A stretch of 64,000 bases of DNA from Rubrimonas cliftonensis (lineage in GTDB: Bacteria; Pseudomonadota; Alphaproteobacteria; Rhodobacterales; Rhodobacteraceae). The notes beneath the pieces were generated by a model, which ran no database searches, was not told the DNA's origin, and worked only from the letters and a program-made list of their open reading frames with translations. Positions 17,582 to 26,448 of the stretch are shown here, piece after piece. The stretch lies in assembly GCF_900107585.1 (NCBI RefSeq), contig NZ_FNQM01000006.1, positions 62,001 to 126,000 of the forward strand, given 5' to 3'. The position numbers and the translations under genes were made by a program. Numbering within the stretch: position 1 is the first letter of the stretch; the number at the start of each line of letters is the position of its first letter.

Positions 17582-18239
17582 CGTCGAACAACTCGTAGCG
17601 CTCGGCGCCGACGTCGACGAAGCTGAGGTCGGCCTCGCGCCTCACGGAGAACGGCCCGTAGCCGTCGGCCTGGGACATGTCGGCGCCCACCGCCTCGCCA
17701 TGGATGAAGAAGATCGCGCGCTTCGCGCCGCTCGGCCGGGTGACGATCACGGTCGCGTCGCCCCCGGTCCCGCGGGCCACGCCGAAGGGGCAGGGCGTCG
17801 CGGGCTGTTCGGGCGCCTCGGCGCAGGGGATCGTCCCGCTGGCGTTGAATTCGCCCCGGCCCGCGCGCAGCGCCGAATCGTCCTCGCCCATCGGCGTGTC
17901 GCCGTTCGGTCCGCGGGCGGGGCGAAGGTAGTCCGCGGCCGCGTAGCCGCGCGGGCCGCCGCGCATCGGCTGGACGTCGCACCACACCCGCCCCTCCGCC
18001 GGCGCGCAGCCGAGATTGGACAGGACCGCCCCGCGCGTCAGGCGGGCGAGAACCTCGGCGGACGAACCCGGCGCCGCGCGCAGGGCGAGCGTCCCGCTCT
18101 CGACCGAGACCTCGAAGCGCCTCGGCCCGCCTTCGGCGGGGCTCGCCGGCGTGGCGGCGTGCTGCGCGAGGACGGGTGAAGCGGCGGCGACCACGGCCCC
18201 GAGAGCGAGGGCGCGGAGGGCGGCGCGGCGCGTCTGCAT
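17562..18239 (-). CDS. Exported SH3-like domain protein
   Basis: A 225-residue protein with an N-terminal export signal; the twin arginine in TRRAALRA followed by a hydrophobic core and AxA site (VLAQ) could be Tat or Sec type. About residues 40-110 resemble a bacterial SH3 (SH3_3) domain, with [20 protein letters not shown] and a YAAADYLRP end. The C-terminal part has paired cysteines ([15 protein letters not shown]). A cell-envelope role is inferred. It is convergent with the methyltransferase gene and divergent from pyrC. Confidence 0.82.
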   Translation of the reverse strand: MQTRRAALRALALGAVVAAASPVLAQHAATPASPAEGGPRRFEVSVESGTLALRAAPGSSAEVLARLTRGAVLSNLGCAPAEGRVWCDVQPMRGGPRGYAAADYLRPARGPNGDTPMGEDDSALRAGRGEFNASGTIPCAEAPEQPATPCPFGVARGTGGDATVIVTRPSGAKRAIFFIHGEAVGADMSQADGYGPFSVRREADLSFVDVGAERYELFDAIPLGG

Positions 18240-18452
18240 CGGTCGAACTCCCCTGAAGGGCGGCTTCAGGCCAGCCTACGCCGATGCGGCGCGCGCGCCA
18301 TCCGCCCCCGGCGCCGCAGCCGATTGCCCCCGGCCGCCCCGCGTCGCATAGTCCCGCCGCCCCGCGCGCGGCCCCGGCCCGCGCCCGATCCACGGACCGC
18401 GCCGCCGCCTCGCCTTCGCGAGCGCGCCCCGCGCCAAGCGACAGAGCCCCTC

Positions 18453-19517
18453 GTGACCGCCCCAGCGCCCGAAACCCTGACCCTGCCGCGCCCTGACGAC
18501 CTGCACATCCACCTGCGCGACGGTGCGATGCTGAGGGTCGCCGCGCCCGAGGCCGCCGCCGCCTTCGCCCGCGCGCTGGTGATGCCGAACCTCACGCCGC
18601 CGGTCGTGACCGCCGCCGACGCCCGCGCCTACCGCGGTCGCATCATGGCGGCGCTGCCCGACGGCGCGGCCTTCACGCCGCTGATGACGCTCTATCTCAC
18701 CGAGGCGACCGACCCGGACGACGTCGCCGCGGCGCACGCAGAAGGGCTGGTGACGGCGGTGAAGCTCTACCCCGCCGGCGCCACCACCAATTCCGACGCC
18801 GGCGTGCGCGACGTCCGCAAGGTCCAGCCCGTGCTCGACCGCATGGCCGAGATCGGCCTGCCGCTCTGCGTCCACGGCGAGGTGACGGACCCGGCGGTGG
18901 ACATCTTCGACCGCGAGGCCGCGTTCCTCGACCGGGTGCTGAGCCCGCTGCGCGCGCGCACGCCCGCCCTGCGCATCGTGCTGGAGCACGTCACGACGCG
19001 GGCCGGCGTCGCCTGGGTGCGCGCGGCCGGCCCCGGCGTCGGCGGCACCATCACCGCCCATCACCTGATGCTGACGCGCAACGACCTGCTGGCCGGGGGC
19101 GTGCGCCCGCACTACTACTGCCTGCCGATCCTGAAGCGCGCCGAGGACCGCGCCGCGCTGCGCGAGGCAGCGACCGCCGGCGATCCGCGATTCTTCCTCG
19201 GCACCGACAGCGCGCCGCATCTCGACGGCGCCAAGCTCGCCCCTTGCGGCTGCGCAGGCTGCTACACCGCGCCGGTCGCCATGGCCTGCCTCGCGCAGGT
19301 GTTCGACGAGGAGGGCGCGCTCGACCGGCTGGAGGGCTTCGCCTGCCGCCACGGCGCCGCCTTCTACGGCCTGTCGCCGAACGAGGGGACCGTCACTCTC
19401 GAACGCCGGCCGACCCCGCCGCAGCCCGCCCGAGAGGTGGGCGACGGCCTGCTCACCGTGTTCGACCCCGGCGCCGCCCTGCGCTGGCGCGTCCGCCCGC
19501 AGGAAGCCCGCCCATGA
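18453..19517 (+). CDS. pyrC: Dihydroorotase, PyrC class II
   Basis: PyrC closes carbamoyl aspartate to dihydroorotate in pyrimidine synthesis using two zinc ions. The 354-residue product shows [10 protein letters not shown] (metal HxH), the lysine in [16 protein letters not shown] that is carbamylated in this family, LCVHGEV, VLEHVTT and [10 protein letters not shown] (catalytic Asp). Its length and sequence are like E. coli PyrC. The start is the GTG at 18453; the frame is open further upstream but that part is low-complexity Arg/Pro. It overlaps pyrE by four bases. Confidence 0.96.
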   Translation: MTAPAPETLTLPRPDDLHIHLRDGAMLRVAAPEAAAAFARALVMPNLTPPVVTAADARAYRGRIMAALPDGAAFTPLMTLYLTEATDPDDVAAAHAEGLVTAVKLYPAGATTNSDAGVRDVRKVQPVLDRMAEIGLPLCVHGEVTDPAVDIFDREAAFLDRVLSPLRARTPALRIVLEHVTTRAGVAWVRAAGPGVGGTITAHHLMLTRNDLLAGGVRPHYYCLPILKRAEDRAALREAATAGDPRFFLGTDSAPHLDGAKLAPCGCAGCYTAPVAMACLAQVFDEEGALDRLEGFACRHGAAFYGLSPNEGTVTLERRPTPPQPAREVGDGLLTVFDPGAALRWRVRPQEARP

Positions 19518-20206
19518 GCCGCCAACCCGACCGCACCCCCCGCCAGGCCGAGATCGCCCGCGCGACCGCCCGCATGCTGCTGGAGGTGCAGGCGGTGCAT
19601 TTCCGCCCGCACGAGCCCTTCACCTTCACCTCCGGCCTGCGCAGTCCGGTCTATGTCGACTGCCGCAAGCTGATCTCCTTCCCCCGCGTCCGCGCCGCGC
19701 TGATGGGCTTCGGGGTGGAGACGCTGAACGCGGCCGCCGGCTACGAGCGCTTCGACGCCGTGGCGGGCGGCGAGACCGCCGGCATCCCCTTCGCGGCCTG
19801 GATCGCCGACCGCCTCGCCCTGCCGATGCTCTATGTGCGCAAGAAGCCCAAGGGTTTCGGCCGCAACGCCCAGATCGAGGGCGCATTCGCCGAGGGCGCG
19901 CGCGTCCTGCTGGTCGAGGATCTTGCGACCGACGGCGGCTCGAAGCTGAACTTCGCCGGCGCCCTGCGCGAGGCCGGCGCCGAATGCGCCCACAGCTTCG
20001 TGGTGTTCTACTACGACATCTACCCCGACGCGCTCGCCGGCTCGGGCCTCAAGCTGCACTGGCTCGCGACATGGTGGGACGCGCTGGCGGAGGCGCGCGA
20101 CGGCGGCGCGCTCGACGCCGCCGCCGTCGCCGAGGTCGAGCGCTTCCTCGGCGCCCCCGACGAGTGGTCCGCCGCCCATGGCGGCGCCGCGCCCGCGCGG
20201 GGGTAG
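19514..20206 (+). CDS. pyrE: Orotate phosphoribosyltransferase
   Basis: PyrE joins orotate and PRPP to form orotidine monophosphate. The 230-residue protein has [15 protein letters not shown], the lysine-rich loop [16 protein letters not shown] and the PRPP motif [12 protein letters not shown]. The ATG overlaps the pyrC stop (ATGA), giving a coupled pyrC-pyrE pair. The C-terminal tail is Gly/Ala rich and not conserved. Confidence 0.96.
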   Translation: MSRQPDRTPRQAEIARATARMLLEVQAVHFRPHEPFTFTSGLRSPVYVDCRKLISFPRVRAALMGFGVETLNAAAGYERFDAVAGGETAGIPFAAWIADRLALPMLYVRKKPKGFGRNAQIEGAFAEGARVLLVEDLATDGGSKLNFAGALREAGAECAHSFVVFYYDIYPDALAGSGLKLHWLATWWDALAEARDGGALDAAAVAEVERFLGAPDEWSAAHGGAAPARG

Positions 20207-20815
20207 CCCGACGCTCCGCCGGCTGCGCCTTCCTGCGACGACCACGCCCGATCCTGCGGCTCGAGCGGTCCGTCGGCGGCGCCGATCGCGCGACTTTCGC
20301 CGCCCCTGGGTCGAGGATCGCTTCGATGGCGCAATCCGGGCGATCCCCGCCATGCGCTAGTGATCCTAACGGACGTCGCAGCCGGCAGCGATCAGGGCGC
20401 GTCTGACACGTTCCGATTCCGCGCGTTCTTCCCGCTTGTAGCTGATGAACACATCGATCCGGCCGGTCATGATTCTCACTCGGGCGAAGCGGGTTCAAAT
20501 GGTGACTGGTGCTGTTCGGCGTGGAGCCTAGCGCCTGCCGGCGCGCCTCGCCAGAGCGGCGTTCGACCCGACTGAGGCGGATCCGCCGCGCCACGGCGTC
20601 GTCTGGTGACGGACTTCCCGTCGCCGACTGATCCGGTCGGTTCCGAAGACGCTCCGGCGATGCGTCGCGCGTCGACGCCTCCCGCGCCATGTGCTGCGGC
20701 CGCCGCGCCGCGACGTACCGCCGACCGGGGAAGGGCGCGATCCCGGCCTCCGTCGCGTCGGCGGCGAAAAACCGCCTCCTGCGCCGGCGCGGCCCGGCGC
20801 AGTCTAGGCTGCGGC
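20207..20815. other. 609-base gene-poor region holding a TIR remnant
   Basis: No full-length gene is visible. Apart from the short TIR-like frame at 20366-20470 on the minus strand, open frames here show no motif and appear to be noise of GC-rich sequence. The part from about 20360 to 20530 is lower in GC than its surroundings, which suits acquired or decaying DNA. No terminal inverted repeats or target-site duplications were recognised. Confidence 0.6.
20366..20470 (-). pseudogene. Truncated TIR-domain protein (N-terminal remnant)
   Basis: A 34-codon frame starts at the ATG at 20470 and stops at TAG 20368-20366. It reads MTGRIDVFISYKREERAESE and goes on to a VRRAL..AAG.DV pattern, which is the first strand and helix of a bacterial TIR_2 domain. 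A complete TIR domain needs about 130 residues, including the catalytic glutamate; none of the three frames after the stop continues the expected pattern. I read it as the left-over 5' end of a TIR gene. No SD stronger than GAGTGAGA precedes it. Confidence 0.65.
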
Positions 20816-22180
20816 CTAGGCCGCGGGCCGGTCGTCGCGCGGCGGCGCGTCCTCGGCCGGGCCGCCGCGCAGCGCGTCGTAGAGGTTGCTGCGCAGCTTC
20901 GGGATGTCCTGCTGGAGCAGCTCGTCGAGCACCGTGCGATCGGCCCAGCGCATCTTCTTGAAAGACTGCAAACCCCGCTTCTCGGCGACCTCGCGCGCGT
21001 GCGGATGCACCTCGTCCCACATCGCGCGCAGGTCCTCCGCCCGGTCGCGCACCAGCAGCTCGCGGTCGTGGAGCTTCTCGAATATCTCGTCGAGCCGCCC
21101 GACGATGCGCCGCTTGGCGCCGGGCAGCGTCACGAGTTCGACGAGCGCGACCGCGGCGAGCGCGGCGACCGCCACCGCCGGCAGGGCGATGATCAGGCCG
21201 CTGAAGACGGCGCCGCCGGTCAGCGCCGCGAACAGCAGGAACAGGATGGACCGCCAGCGCGCGCGCAGCATGCGGAACCGGCTGGCGGCCGCGTCGAGGA
21301 CGAGGGCGTGCAGGCGCAGCCGCTCGGCGAACGCCTGTAGCTGCGTGATCTGGTTGTCCATGCGGCGTGTCGGGATCCGCCGGATCTCCTCGATCAAATC
21401 CTCGCGCGCTTTCTCGAAATCGTCCATCGGCAACCTGGACTTGGGCTTCCCTTCGCGCGGCACGAAGGTGTTGTAGATCATCGGCAGGTCCTTGCGCTGC
21501 ACCACCTTGCCGAGGTTCCAGCACAGCGCGCCGTAGGCGCGGGCGAAATCGTGCAGGTTGTCGAACTGGTCGACCTTGTTCAGGATGATCAACAGTTTGT
21601 GTTCGATCCCCGCGAGCGACTCCTTGAAGACCCGCAGCGTCTCGCCGGTCGTGCCCGGCTTGTCGGGGTCGAAGAACACCATCACGAGGTCGGCGCGCTC
21701 GGCGAACCAGCGCACGACGCCGGGAAAGTCATAGCCTCGGCCGTCCTCCGACTTCGCCTCGTCGATCATGCCGGGGCTGTCGATGAGCGTCACGGTGCGC
21801 AGCAGCTCCGCCGGGCGCAGCTTGAGCCGGACATGGGACACGAGCTGATCGCCGAAATGCCGCAAACCCTCATAGGGCAGGTCCGGATTGCTGACGACCG
21901 TCGGGCCGTCGCGGTCGGTCGAGACCTGACCGTATGTGACGATGGTGAAGCCGTCATCGGTCGGCGCCACGCCGGTCTTCTGCACCCCGGCCCCGAGCAG
22001 GTGGTTCACGAAGGTGGACTTGCCCGACGAGTGGTTGCCGAGCAGCAGCACCTGCGGAGGCCGCTGCAGTTCCCCGACCGTCGGCGGCCGCCGGAACATG
22101 AACTGCGTTGCGATGGGGTCCAGGGGGTCCCGATAGCACTCACGGATCTTCTCCGCGAACTGTTCCATCACGTGCTGCAA
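20816..22180 (-). CDS. EHD/dynamin-like GTPase with membrane insert
   Basis: A 454-residue GTPase. The G1 loop is LLGNHSSGKSTFVNHLL, switch I has GVAPTDDGFT, G3 is LIDSPGM and G4 is LNKVDQ. The DLVMVFFDPDKPGTT segment and the SPG motif followed by RGYDF are shared with eukaryotic EHD ATPases and dynamin-like proteins. About residues 300-350 form two adjacent hydrophobic helices, so the protein is probably membrane-bound, followed by a charged helical tail. Such proteins remodel or fuse membranes. The TTG at 22180 has GAGAGGG at good spacing; the ATG four codons on does not. It is monocistronic, and its stop lies about 350 bases from the TIR remnant's start. Confidence 0.85.
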   Translation of the reverse strand: MQHVMEQFAEKIRECYRDPLDPIATQFMFRRPPTVGELQRPPQVLLLGNHSSGKSTFVNHLLGAGVQKTGVAPTDDGFTIVTYGQVSTDRDGPTVVSNPDLPYEGLRHFGDQLVSHVRLKLRPAELLRTVTLIDSPGMIDEAKSEDGRGYDFPGVVRWFAERADLVMVFFDPDKPGTTGETLRVFKESLAGIEHKLLIILNKVDQFDNLHDFARAYGALCWNLGKVVQRKDLPMIYNTFVPREGKPKSRLPMDDFEKAREDLIEEIRRIPTRRMDNQITQLQAFAERLRLHALVLDAAASRFRMLRARWRSILFLLFAALTGGAVFSGLIIALPAVAVAALAAVALVELVTLPGAKRRIVGRLDEIFEKLHDRELLVRDRAEDLRAMWDEVHPHAREVAEKRGLQSFKKMRWADRTVLDELLQQDIPKLRSNLYDALRGGPAEDAPPRDDRPAA

Positions 22181-22601
22181 AGCTGTCCCTCTCGCTCAAC
22201 CGACTGCGCGTCGACGCTACTCGCGCGACGCGGACCGCGGGCCTGTGAAGCCACAGCTCAGGGTCGGAGACAACCGTCCTCGCCGCTCGAACTGACGGAT
22301 CGACCCCGAGGCGCCGGCCCCGGCGGCGCCCGCGAAGTCGCGCTCCGGCGATTTCGGCGCTGGCGACGTGATGCGGCGCGCCGCGAAAACGTCAAGGTCT
22401 GCGGAAGGCCCGAAGGCCGCCGAACGCCAGATTGCGCCCGAAACCCCGACATATGCGGCCGCAGCGGGCCTGCGCCGGCCCTCGCGCGCGGCCTAGCCCG
22501 CGCGCCATCCGCCGCATCCATCGTCCATGACGGAACAGTGGCGTTTCGCGGGCGCCCATGGCATCGTCAGCGCAACGACACGAAACCGAAGGAAGCGCCC
22601 C
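22181..22601. other. Intergenic region between divergent GTPase and SoxYZ-like genes
   Basis: About 420 bases separate the two divergent starts. No motif-bearing frame, repeat or RNA gene was recognised. It should contain both promoters. The AAGGA at 22589-22593 is the ribosome-binding site of the SoxYZ-like gene. Confidence 0.45.
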
Positions 22602-23408
22602 ATGCGCCATGCGTCCCTGATCGCCGCAGCCGCGCTCGCCTGCGCCCCCGCCATGGCGCTCGCCGAATCGTCCTGGGACGGGCTGCGCGCCGAGCTCTAC
22701 GGCGACCGCGCCATCGAGGCCGCCGTCGTATCGCTGCAGGCGCCGCTGCGCGCGACCGACGACCGGGCCGTGCCGATCTCCGTCTCCGCCGCGCTGCCCG
22801 ACGGCCGCACCGTCCGCAGCGTCACGGTTGTGATCGACGAGAACCCCATGCCCGTCTCCGCGGTGGTCGAGATGCACAGGCCCATGGCGCATGTCGCCTT
22901 CGACTTCACCATGCGCCTGAACGGCCCCTCGCCGGTGCATGTCGTGGTCGAGGCCGACGACGGCCGGCTCTACATGGCCGAGCAGATGGTCAAGACCTCG
23001 GGCCTTGGCGCCTGCGCCGCGCCTCCCGTCACCGACGATGCGATGGCGCTGGAGACGCTGGGCCGCATGGAGCTCGCCGCCGCCGACCCGGCCGCCGTCG
23101 CCGTCAGCCGCCTGCGCGCCGCCGGCGCCGACGGTCGCGCGCGCCTGACCGTCAGCCATCCCCAGCATTCGGGGATGCAGATGGACCAGATCACGCTGCT
23201 CTACCGGCCCGCGCGCTTCATCGAGACGCTGGAGGTCTGGGCCGGCGAGGCCCCGCTGTTCACCCTCACCGGCTCGATCTCGCTGAGCGAGAACCCCGAG
23301 ATCGGCTTCGACCGGCCCGCCGGCGCCGACGGTTCTGCGCCGCTGCGCGTGCGGATGACCGACACCGACGGGGCCGTTTTCGAACGCCGCTTCGGCCTCG
23401 AGAGCTGA
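22602..23408 (+). CDS. Exported fused SoxYZ-like sulfur carrier
   Basis: A 268-residue secreted protein (signal peptide about residues 1-21, AMALAES). The first half resembles SoxY and the second half SoxZ; between them lies TSGLGACAAPP, whose Cys138 corresponds to the carrier cysteine that holds sulfur adducts. It fits the quinoprotein-dehydrogenase-associated SoxYZ-like carrier family. The C-terminal half has HPQHSGMQMD, typical of the SoxZ part. The ATG at 22602 has AAGGA eight bases upstream. No PQQ dehydrogenase or sox gene is adjacent in the window, so its partner is unknown. Confidence 0.85.
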   Translation: MRHASLIAAAALACAPAMALAESSWDGLRAELYGDRAIEAAVVSLQAPLRATDDRAVPISVSAALPDGRTVRSVTVVIDENPMPVSAVVEMHRPMAHVAFDFTMRLNGPSPVHVVVEADDGRLYMAEQMVKTSGLGACAAPPVTDDAMALETLGRMELAAADPAAVAVSRLRAAGADGRARLTVSHPQHSGMQMDQITLLYRPARFIETLEVWAGEAPLFTLTGSISLSENPEIGFDRPAGADGSAPLRVRMTDTDGAVFERRFGLES

Positions 23409-23556
23409 CGAGCCCCCGGAGCTGACGACCCGCAGAGCCGACGGCGAGCGGCTGCGCCGGTCAAACGGGCAGAGCGTCGCGTGGCGACCCCGAACCCCGC
23501 CCGACCGGGCCACGGCTCCCGCCATGCCGCGGCGTGCAGGGTTCATGACGCCGCGC

Positions 23557-24234
23557 TCAGCCCTCCGTCGGGTCCGACTTCGCGTCGAGCCCTTCGCGCG
23601 CGATCCGCATCGCCTCGGCGGGGAAGGGCGCCAGCAGCGCCGCCGCGGCGTCCGCGTCCCCGGCGAGCCAGGTCTCCCAGTCGTCGGGCGCGAGGATCAC
23701 GGGCATCCTGTCGGGGTGGACCGTGCGCGCCAGCGCGTTGGGCGCGGTCGTCAGCATCGCGCAGGTCTCGATGTCCACCAGATCGTCGCGGTACCTGCCG
23801 CGATGCCGCTTCCATATCCCGGCGAAGGCGAAGGGCGGGCGCGCCGCCTCGCCGACCATGGCGAACCAGACATAGGTCGCGGGCTTCGTCCCCTTCGCCT
23901 CGCAGTAGGACGTGGCCGGCATCAGGCAGCGCCGGGTCTCGAAGCTCTCGCGCCAGAACCGCGAGGCCCGCATCGTGTCGTCGCGCGCGTTGTTGACCGC
24001 CTTGGGCAGGATCGGCGCGCCGGTCCGCTTTGAGACCTGCGGCAGCACGAAGCCCCAGTGCGCGAGGCCCAGCCGCCGCGCGCCGTCCTCGCCCCGCCGC
24101 ACGATCACCGCGTCGTGGCGCGGAAAGATCGCCTCGGCCGGCGCGAAGTTGCCCAGGGCGTCGTCTTCGGGCGAGACGTCGAACAGCCGCCGCATCGCGT
24201 CCTGCGGCATCGTGTTGGCGTAGAGATTGCACAT
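23557..24234 (-). CDS. SRAP (YedK/HMCES) family abasic-site processing protein
   Basis: SRAP proteins crosslink to abasic sites in single-stranded DNA through Cys2. The 225-residue product begins MCNLYA, so Cys2 is present after Met removal. The asparagine of VNNARDDT, the glutamate in PATSYCEAKGTKP and the histidine of TVHPDRMPVIL complete the active site. The usual FYEW stretch is replaced by SYCEAK, as I recall from some alphaproteobacteria. A cytoplasmic DNA-damage role is inferred. Confidence 0.9.
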   Translation of the reverse strand: MCNLYANTMPQDAMRRLFDVSPEDDALGNFAPAEAIFPRHDAVIVRRGEDGARRLGLAHWGFVLPQVSKRTGAPILPKAVNNARDDTMRASRFWRESFETRRCLMPATSYCEAKGTKPATYVWFAMVGEAARPPFAFAGIWKRHRGRYRDDLVDIETCAMLTTAPNALARTVHPDRMPVILAPDDWETWLAGDADAAAALLAPFPAEAMRIAREGLDAKSDPTEG

Positions 24235-24443
24235 GGGGCCCCGCGCTCCGAGATCGGCCCCGCATCAGACACGCCGACGCCGCCAGAGGGCAAGCGCAAG
24301 CCGCTAGTGCGCGCCATGCGCCTGTCAAATAACTGATTCAACAAAACAAGTTCAGAGCCGCGCGCCTGTCCGAAGCACGCCCGGCGCTACTTCGTCACGT
24401 GGTCGCCATTGCTGAGGCGACGCCACGCAACAGGAGTTCAACC
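24235..24443. promoter_or_regulatory. Divergent promoter region of SRAP and fasciclin genes
   Basis: A 209-base region with an AT-rich core at about 24326-24352 (AATAACTGATTCAACAAAAC), clearly lower in GC than the surroundings and likely to hold promoter elements for one or both genes. No exact -35/-10 pair was assigned. Confidence 0.4.
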
Positions 24444-24920
24444 ATGCTTCGCAGCACCGTCGCCGCCGTTTTCGGCCTCGCCATGGGCGCCTCGGTCGCC
24501 GCCGCGCAGGAGCAGGACATCGTCGAGATCGCGGCCGGCAACGCCGACTTCGAGACGCTCGTCGCAGCGGTTCAGGCCGCGGGCCTCGTCGACACGCTGA
24601 AGGGAGAGGGTCCGTTCACGGTGTTTGCGCCCACCGACGCCGCCTTCGCCAAGCTGCCGGACGGAACCGTGGCGAACCTGCTCCAGCCGGAGAACCGCGA
24701 ACAGCTTGTCGCCGTGCTCACCTACCATGTCGTGCCGGGCAGGGTGATGTCCGCTGATCTCGCCGGCAAGACGCTCTCGCCCGAGACGGTGCAGGGCTCG
24801 ACCGTGGACATCGACGCGACCAGCGGCGTGACCGTCGATGGCGCCTCCGTCGTCATGGCCGACATCGTGGCGAGCAACGGCGTGATCCACGTCATCGACA
24901 CGGTGATCCTGCCGGACTGA
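24444..24920 (+). CDS. Secreted fasciclin-domain protein
   Basis: A 158-residue protein with a cleavable signal (residues 1-21, cut near AAAQ-E) and a single FAS1 domain: [27 protein letters not shown] and [14 protein letters not shown] are the standard H1/H2 motifs. Such proteins are extracytoplasmic and thought to act in adhesion or matrix interactions; function in bacteria is poorly defined. AGGAG lies seven bases before the ATG. Confidence 0.93.
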   Translation: MLRSTVAAVFGLAMGASVAAAQEQDIVEIAAGNADFETLVAAVQAAGLVDTLKGEGPFTVFAPTDAAFAKLPDGTVANLLQPENREQLVAVLTYHVVPGRVMSADLAGKTLSPETVQGSTVDIDATSGVTVDGASVVMADIVASNGVIHVIDTVILPD

Positions 24921-24942
24921 GCCGGAGCGGGGGAGGGCCCAC

Positions 24943-24994
24943 GCTCCCCCCCGGCCTCACGCTCCCTCCGGCCTCACGCTCCCTCCGGCCTCAC
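24943..24994. repeat. 17-bp tandem repeat at convergent gene ends
   Basis: Two exact copies of GCTCCCTCCGGCCTCAC (24961-24977 and 24978-24994) follow an 18-base near-copy at 24943-24960. The last copy includes the stop codon of the minus-strand YeeE gene (24991-24993). A 7-bp hairpin, GGGGGAG with CTCCCCC (24929-24950), overlaps the left end and may act as a terminator for the fasciclin gene. Confidence 0.75.
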
Positions 24995-26070
24995 GCCCCC
25001 GCCGGCCGCGCGCCGCCGGCGGGGCCCCAGCCGCGATCCGCCAGCAGGTCGGTCAGCGCGCCCCCGGCCCAGAAGCCGCAGAGCGCCAGCCACGCCGTCG
25101 CGGCGAAGGTCGAGCCGCCCGTGACCCCCGCGCCGATGGCGCAGCCGCCGGCGAGCATCGCGCCGAAGCCCATCAGCGCCGCGCCCACGAGGTAGCGCCG
25201 CATCGACGCCGCCCCCTCGAACCCTTCCAGCCGCCACTCGCCCGACAGCCGCGCGGCCGCCGCCGCGCCGATGAACACCCCCGCGATCAGCCCGATGTCG
25301 AAGTCGAGCGCGCCCGCCGGCGTCAGCGCAAACATCAGCATGTCGGCGGAGGGGCCGGAGAAGGTCAGGCTCTCCACCGCAACCGGCTCGAACGCCTGCG
25401 CCGCGATCTGCGAGGTCATCAGCCAGCCTAGCCCCACCGCGAAGCCCACGCCCGAACCGAACCACAGCGTGCGCCCCGAGACGCCCGCGCGCCGCGCCAC
25501 CGCCAGCGCCGTCGCCGCGGCCAGCAGCCCGACCGCGAGCCCCGCCCAGTCCGGCAGCCCCAGCGCCGTGGTCAGCACGAGGTTCTCCGGCCCGGTGGTC
25601 CACAGTTCCGCCAGCTGGCGGCGCAGCGGCGCCAGCAGCCCGTCCATGCTCGCCTGCGCCGTCACCGCGAACACCAGCCCCGCCAGCAGAGCGCGCAGGT
25701 TTCCGCCCGCCGCAAGCACCAGAAGCCGCCCCGAGCAGCCCCGAGCCAGCACCATCCCCGCGCCGAAGATCAGCCCGCCGAGCGCCGCGCCCGAGAGCGA
25801 GCCGGTCGCGGCGACCGTCCGGCTCTGCGCCAGCGTCGCCAGCCCGGCGAGGTCGAACGCCTGGGTCCAGACCAGCGCCGTCGCGAAGCACAGCAGCCAG
25901 ACCGCCACGCGCTCATCCAGCCGGCCGCGCGCGAAGGACACCACCGCCGCGCGCAGGCAGAACCGGCTGCGCTGCGCCGCGACGCCGAAGACGCCGCCGG
26001 CGAGCAGCCCCGCCAGCGCCGCGGCGTTGGCGTCTCCGGTCTTGTCCAGCAGCCATGTCAGATCGAACAT
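24991..26070 (-). CDS. YeeE/YedE (TsuA-like) sulfur-compound transporter
   Basis: A 359-residue membrane protein with about nine or ten hydrophobic helices. The three family cysteine sites are visible: QRSRFCLRAAV (Cys38), ARGCSGRLL (Cys112) and GGCAIGAGVTGGS near residue 320. In TsuA these cysteines relay thiosulfate across the inner membrane. Thiosulfate or a similar sulfur compound is the likely substrate. Divergent from the DUF2892 gene, with a 179-base gap. Confidence 0.92.
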   Translation of the reverse strand: MFDLTWLLDKTGDANAAALAGLLAGGVFGVAAQRSRFCLRAAVVSFARGRLDERVAVWLLCFATALVWTQAFDLAGLATLAQSRTVAATGSLSGAALGGLIFGAGMVLARGCSGRLLVLAAGGNLRALLAGLVFAVTAQASMDGLLAPLRRQLAELWTTGPENLVLTTALGLPDWAGLAVGLLAAATALAVARRAGVSGRTLWFGSGVGFAVGLGWLMTSQIAAQAFEPVAVESLTFSGPSADMLMFALTPAGALDFDIGLIAGVFIGAAAAARLSGEWRLEGFEGAASMRRYLVGAALMGFGAMLAGGCAIGAGVTGGSTFAATAWLALCGFWAGGALTDLLADRGWGPAGGARPAGA

Positions 26071-26249
26071 CCCGGCTTCTCCCCGCGCTCCCGGACTTTG
26101 CGTCAGCCCAGCATGCGCCCTGGCGGGCCGCCTTGATCCATGTCAGTCGCGCCGCGAAGAACGCCCCCGAACTCGGTGACGGCCGCACTGATCGCCGGCC
26201 GGCGCCGGCGCATCATCGCGGGACGAATCAGATCACAGGAGATGTCGCC

Positions 26250-26444
26250 ATGACCTTCGCGCCCAATATCGGAACCGCCGACCGCGCCCTGCGCCTCCTC
26301 GTCGGCCTCGCGCTCGTCGCGCTCGCCGCCACCGGCGAGATCGGCGTCTGGGGCTGGATCGGGGTCGTGCCGCTGGCCACCGCGTTCCTGCGGTTCTGCC
26401 CGCTCTACACGCTGATCGGCCTCAAGACCTGCCGCGAGTGCTGA
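26250..26444 (+). CDS. DUF2892 (YgaP-type) small membrane protein
   Basis: A 64-residue protein: NIGTADRALRLLVG, two membrane helices, then RFCPLYTLIGLKTC. This is the DUF2892 pattern, which forms the membrane part of some rhodanese proteins such as YgaP. The CPLY..IG..TC cysteines are conserved in the family. It is often found near YeeE and sulfur-transfer genes, as here. AGGAG sits eight bases before the ATG. Convergent with the LysR gene, with only four bases between stops. Confidence 0.88.
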   Translation: MTFAPNIGTADRALRLLVGLALVALAATGEIGVWGWIGVVPLATAFLRFCPLYTLIGLKTCREC

Positions 26445-26448
26445 GGGC

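Noticed and set aside
20049-21524. Minus-strand frame across the TIR remnant and the GTPase end
   Set aside because: It is out of frame with both the TIR reading and the GTPase and shows only Arg-rich noise.
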